Positions 50,896 to 53,709 of a stretch of 53,709 nucleotides of DNA are shown piece by piece. A model generated the notes under the pieces. It worked only from the letters and a program-made list of their open reading frames with translations, had not been told where the DNA came from and searched no databases. The first letter of the stretch is position 1; each line of letters opens with the position of its first letter. This DNA comes from Gluconobacter thailandicus F149-1 = NBRC 100600 (GTDB taxonomy: Bacteria > Pseudomonadota > Alphaproteobacteria > Acetobacterales > Acetobacteraceae): NCBI RefSeq assembly GCF_000964465.1, contig NZ_BANH01000074.1:1-53709 (forward strand). The letters run 5' to 3'. The position numbers and the translations under genes are program-made.

Positions 50896-52296
50896 TTACA
50901 GCTTCTGGAAAACCCTTTGATTTAAAAAGGAAAACAGGCGTGGAGAATTTGTATGAGTGATATTGAAACGTAGCCAGGGAGACGGCGCATTGTCAGGAGA
51001 AAAGTAGCTTCCCGGAGCGAGCATGATGCCAGCGAGAGCAGCCTCTTGGGTTAATGTCAGCAGGTCGATATCGTGAGGAAACCGCATCCAGCAAAACATC
51101 CCACCCTCGGGTTTCCCAAACGGAACAAGGCCACACTTCTGAAATTTTTTCCCGGCGCTTTTTTGTAATTCTGAAAGTGCTTCGCGGAGTCTTGCGAGAT
51201 GAAGCCGGTAGCGACCATCTGCTAGAATGTGATGCACAATTGCCTCTGAAATACCGTTGCTTGTCAGGCTACTAGCCATTTTTAGTTTGAGGATATGGTG
51301 AGCCATGCTCGGTGAGCACGCAACATACCCAACACGCAATCCCGGCGAGATTGTCTTGGAGAAACTGCTGACACGTATGACCTGATCCAGCCGGCCTAGA
51401 TAGGCCAGTGTTGGTGTTTTCTCTGCAGCAAGATCTCCAAAGATGTCATCCTCAATCAGGGTAAATCCATAAAGCTCAGCCAGTTTCAGAACCTGATGAA
51501 GAACAGGTGCACTGCAACTTGTTCCGGTTGGGTTATGGAGTCTGGTGTTGATGATAAAAACTTTGGGAGCTTTCGTCTGAGCCAGTTTCTGCAGGGTTTC
51601 CAGGCATGGGCCATCCTGCAAGCGGGGAATACCAACGATGTTTAGCCTCAACGCCTGAAGCGCCGGGAAAAGGTTGCAATACCCCGGGTCTTCGACAAAT
51701 ATCGTGTCACCACTTTGGGTTAGACAACGAACGGCAAGCTCAAGCGCCTGACTGGCACCATGCGTCATAATGATCGAAGAGGTGTTGCAGGCAATTCCTT
51801 GCCTGGAAAGCATCAGGCAGATCTGTTCCCGCAGGCCCTCATGCCCGTAGGGATTTCCATATCCCAGACCCATCTGTTCTGATTTGCGGCCGAGGCTGCT
51901 GAGAGCCTGCTTTACGCCACTGCCAAATAGATAGCTGTCAGGCAACCAGCCGCAACCCGCCTGAATATGGTTTGGAGCGCTCTCATAAGCGCGTTGCAGA
52001 AGCCATAGGGAATCTACGGATGTCGCCACTGTTCGCTGAGGAAGCATACGACCGCTGTCTTCCTGCCGGGTAACAAAGTAGCCACTTGCTCTTCGAGCCT
52101 CCAGGAGGCCATCCGCAACAAGTCGGTTATAGGCATTGGAAACCGTGAGGGGACTGACACCGGAATCTGCAGAAAGCCGTCGAATAGAAGGGAGTCTCAT
52201 GCCTTCTGGCCAGTCGCCTGTGCGGATCCGCTCTGCAATCTGGGTGACAATCTGGGCAACAAGCGGCTGGGAAGAGGCCGTGGAAAGTTTGAGCAT
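50896..52296 (-). CDS. MocR-type regulator (GntR winged helix + PLP aminotransferase domain)
   Basis: This protein of about 466 residues has a GntR-like winged helix (about residues 12-78: TQIAERIRTGDWPEGMRLPSIR, split) and a fold-type I aminotransferase domain. The PLP lysine is in RVSSFSKTISPGLRVGYVA, and NTRLHNPTGTS is also visible. ATG 52296 is used because the winged helix begins soon after it; a TTG at 52365 is an alternative. It is divergent from the aminotransferase gene and likely activates it using PLP and the amine substrate. A perfect inverted repeat lies between the two. Confidence 0.88.
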   Translation of the reverse strand: MLKLSTASSQPLVAQIVTQIAERIRTGDWPEGMRLPSIRRLSADSGVSPLTVSNAYNRLVADGLLEARRASGYFVTRQEDSGRMLPQRTVATSVDSLWLLQRAYESAPNHIQAGCGWLPDSYLFGSGVKQALSSLGRKSEQMGLGYGNPYGHEGLREQICLMLSRQGIACNTSSIIMTHGASQALELAVRCLTQSGDTIFVEDPGYCNLFPALQALRLNIVGIPRLQDGPCLETLQKLAQTKAPKVFIINTRLHNPTGTSCSAPVLHQVLKLAELYGFTLIEDDIFGDLAAEKTPTLAYLGRLDQVIRVSSFSKTISPGLRVGYVACSPSMAHHILKLKMASSLTSNGISEAIVHHILADGRYRLHLARLREALSELQKSAGKKFQKCGLVPFGKPEGGMFCWMRFPHDIDLLTLTQEAALAGIMLAPGSYFSPDNAPSPWLRFNITHTNSPRLFSFLNQRVFQKL

Positions 52297-52372
52297 ATCG
52301 ATGCGCGAGCCACTGAAAATTTTCAAACCATCGCCCTCAGAAGGGCAGTCATGGCTATTTTCCAAGTCAAAA

Positions 52373-52406
52373 GAACCTGTACTGCTCGATTGACCGGTAC
52401 AGGTTC
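52373..52406. promoter_or_regulatory. Perfect 10-bp inverted repeat between MocR and aminotransferase genes
   Basis: GAACCTGTAC (52373-52382) and GTACAGGTTC (52397-52406) are perfect arms with a 14-bp spacer, centred 24 bp apart. The site lies 76 bp from the MocR start and 55 bp from the aminotransferase start. This spacing and location fit a binding site for a MocR dimer. A weaker TGTAT-like copy is at 52425-52430. Confidence 0.6.
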
Positions 52407-52461
52407 ACTCATAAAACAGGGAACTGTATATAGGCAATCTTGTTCCGAATAAAGAATATTC

Positions 52462-53706
52462 ATGAAACGCCGTATTCCCACCTCTCCGGGCGCGGCAGCG
52501 TTTAATAACAAAGGTTGCGGAATGGCACAGTTGCTCAATGAATTCGATTGTGAACGGACCTTGAGAAACGGCACTTACTGGATGCCATTCACGGCGAACC
52601 GCCGTGTCAAGGAAGATCCGGCATCCCGCATCATCACGTCTGCGAAGGGAGCCTATTACTACACGCCTGAAGGCAAACCGTTGTTTGATACGCTGTCCGG
52701 GTTGTGGTGCACCCCTCTGGGGCATGGTCACCCGCGGATTGTGGAAGCTTTGAAGACGCAAGCTGAGACCCTCGATTATTGCACAGCCTTCCAGATGACC
52801 AATCCTGTGACTGTGCGCCTGGCTGAGCGTATTGCGGGTATGGCTCCCAGCGGATTGGATCATGTTTTCTTTGCCAATTCCGGCTCGGAAGCTGTGGATA
52901 CGGCCCTCAAAATTGCGCTCGGTTATCATCGTCTCAGAGGGGAAGGTGGTCGCTTTCGCATGATAGGCCGGGAGCGTGGATATCACGGTGTTGGCTTTGG
53001 TGGCATGTCGGTTGGCGGCATTGTTCCTAATCGTAAGATGTTTGCTACCGGAATGCTGAATGGCGTTGATCATTTGCGCCACACTTACAATCCAGCGCAC
53101 ATGGCTTTCTCCAAAGGGCAGCCGGACTGGGGTGTCGAGTATGCTGAAGATCTGGAGCGCCTGATCGGCCTGCATGATGCTTCAACAATCGCCGCAGTCA
53201 TCATTGAACCTGTTCAGGGATCAACGGGCGTTCTGGTACCTCCAGTCAGGTATCTTCAGCGGTTACGCGAAATTTGCACTAAGCACGGTATTCTTCTGAT
53301 TTTTGATGAAGTCATTACAGGCTTCGGGCGCATGGGCGAAAATTTTGCATCCCAGCGGTTTGATGTGAAACCGGACATGATTACGTTCGCCAAAGCCGTT
53401 ACCAACGGTATCGTCCCGATGGGGGGTGTCATTGTCAGCTCAGACATTTACGACACGTTCATGACTGGTCCGAAAAATGCCGTTGAATTTGCCCATGGCT
53501 ATACCTATTCGGGCCATCCTTTGGCTGCGGCTGTCGGTCATGCCGTTCTGGACATTATGGAAGAAGAGTCCCTGATTTCTCGGGCTCGTAGTCTAGAACC
53601 CATTCTGGCAGAGGCCATTCATTCCCTTGCTGATCTGAAGGGTATCAAAGATATCCGCAATATCGGTCTAGGCTCAGGACCCATTGATTTTTGTAGGGAA
53701 TTTTGA
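52462..53706 (+). pseudogene. Class III aminotransferase (omega-amino acid:pyruvate type), 3' end lost
   Basis: 414 codons encode a class III PLP aminotransferase. Visible motifs are YWMPFTANRRVKEDPASRI, LWCTPLGHGHPRIVEAL, FFANSGSEAVDTALKIA, RGYHGVGFGGMSVGG, IFDEVITGFGRMG with the PLP Asp, and ITFAKAVTNGIVPMGGV with the PLP Lys. It is most like omega-amino acid/amine:pyruvate transaminases, which have about 440-450 residues. After KDIRNIGL the family sequence stops at about 53669, replaced by GSGPIDFCREF and a TGA. About 70 C-terminal residues are missing, probably replaced by an insertion element whose end begins GGCTCAGGACCC. ATG 52462 or 52522 may be the start. Confidence 0.8.
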
Positions 53707-53709
53707 TTC

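Noticed and set aside
1-53709. CRISPR array
   Set aside because: No series of regularly spaced identical repeats of 23-47 bp was seen on reading; the short repeats found are iterons and dyads.

Overview
The window holds an integrative and conjugative element (ICE) of about 35.8 kb (29-35858) inserted in the 3' end of an initiator tRNA-fMet gene. About 17.8 kb of chromosome follows. The ICE core is G+C-rich with alphaproteobacterial Tra/Trb genes. The right flank has a lower G+C content and encodes membrane-dehydrogenase components typical of acetic acid bacteria: a Mo/2Fe-2S dehydrogenase with a triheme cytochrome c, and a bc1 complex. I infer an Acetobacteraceae host; the species cannot be read from this sequence.

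ICE layout. The left end (1-2747) has the attL core inside tRNA-fMet, a large serine recombinase whose reading frame runs through attL into antisense tRNA, and a HigBA toxin-antitoxin pair with a readable promoter and operator. At 2849-6519 are a DUF2726 protein, a quinone-reductase/LysR cargo flanked by two copies of the DUF2726 gene 3' end (one decayed), and an orphan adenine methyltransferase. At 6584-7613 a palindrome-rich leader precedes an FseA-like excision activator whose two halves are joined by a +1 frameshift at a UUU-C site, as described for ICEMlSymR7A of Mesorhizobium. At 7660-10657 is a three-gene operon with a PD-(D/E)XK nuclease, a candidate defence cassette. At 11000-16768 are an RdfS-like excisionase, RepA with an apparent iteron origin inside its gene, DUF2840, TraF peptidase, DUF736, a lytic transglycosylase and a DUF3363 relaxase. 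At 17044-20609 are LysR/SDR cargo, another LysR regulator, and a QseC/QseM-like pair in which the QseC-like gene is decayed. At 20727-32558 are TraG and the Trb type IV secretion genes; trbG is frameshifted, no trbK is seen, and the terminal DUF2274 gene is broken at a 19-bp palindrome. At 32699-35756 is A+T-rich cargo: an XRE/ImmA pair divergent from a bacterial ubiquitin-like cassette (coiled-coil Ubl protein, ThiF/E1 enzyme, DUF6527 zinc protein). attR is at 35845-35858.

Chromosomal flank. A PuuR-like XRE-cupin regulator faces a Mo/2Fe-2S/triheme-cytochrome dehydrogenase operon. Divergent from that operon is a bc1 complex (Rieske, cytochrome b, cytochrome c1) followed by a MauD-like protein. 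Convergent with these is an operon for a tryptophan-tryptophylquinone amine dehydrogenase (mauB-E-D-A order) with two monoheme cytochromes c, and a TonB-dependent receptor upstream. A MocR-type regulator and a truncated class III aminotransferase, divergent around a perfect inverted repeat, end the window. Together these suggest periplasmic oxidation of a primary amine to aldehyde and acid, with electrons passed through c-type cytochromes. The substrate cannot be read from the sequence.
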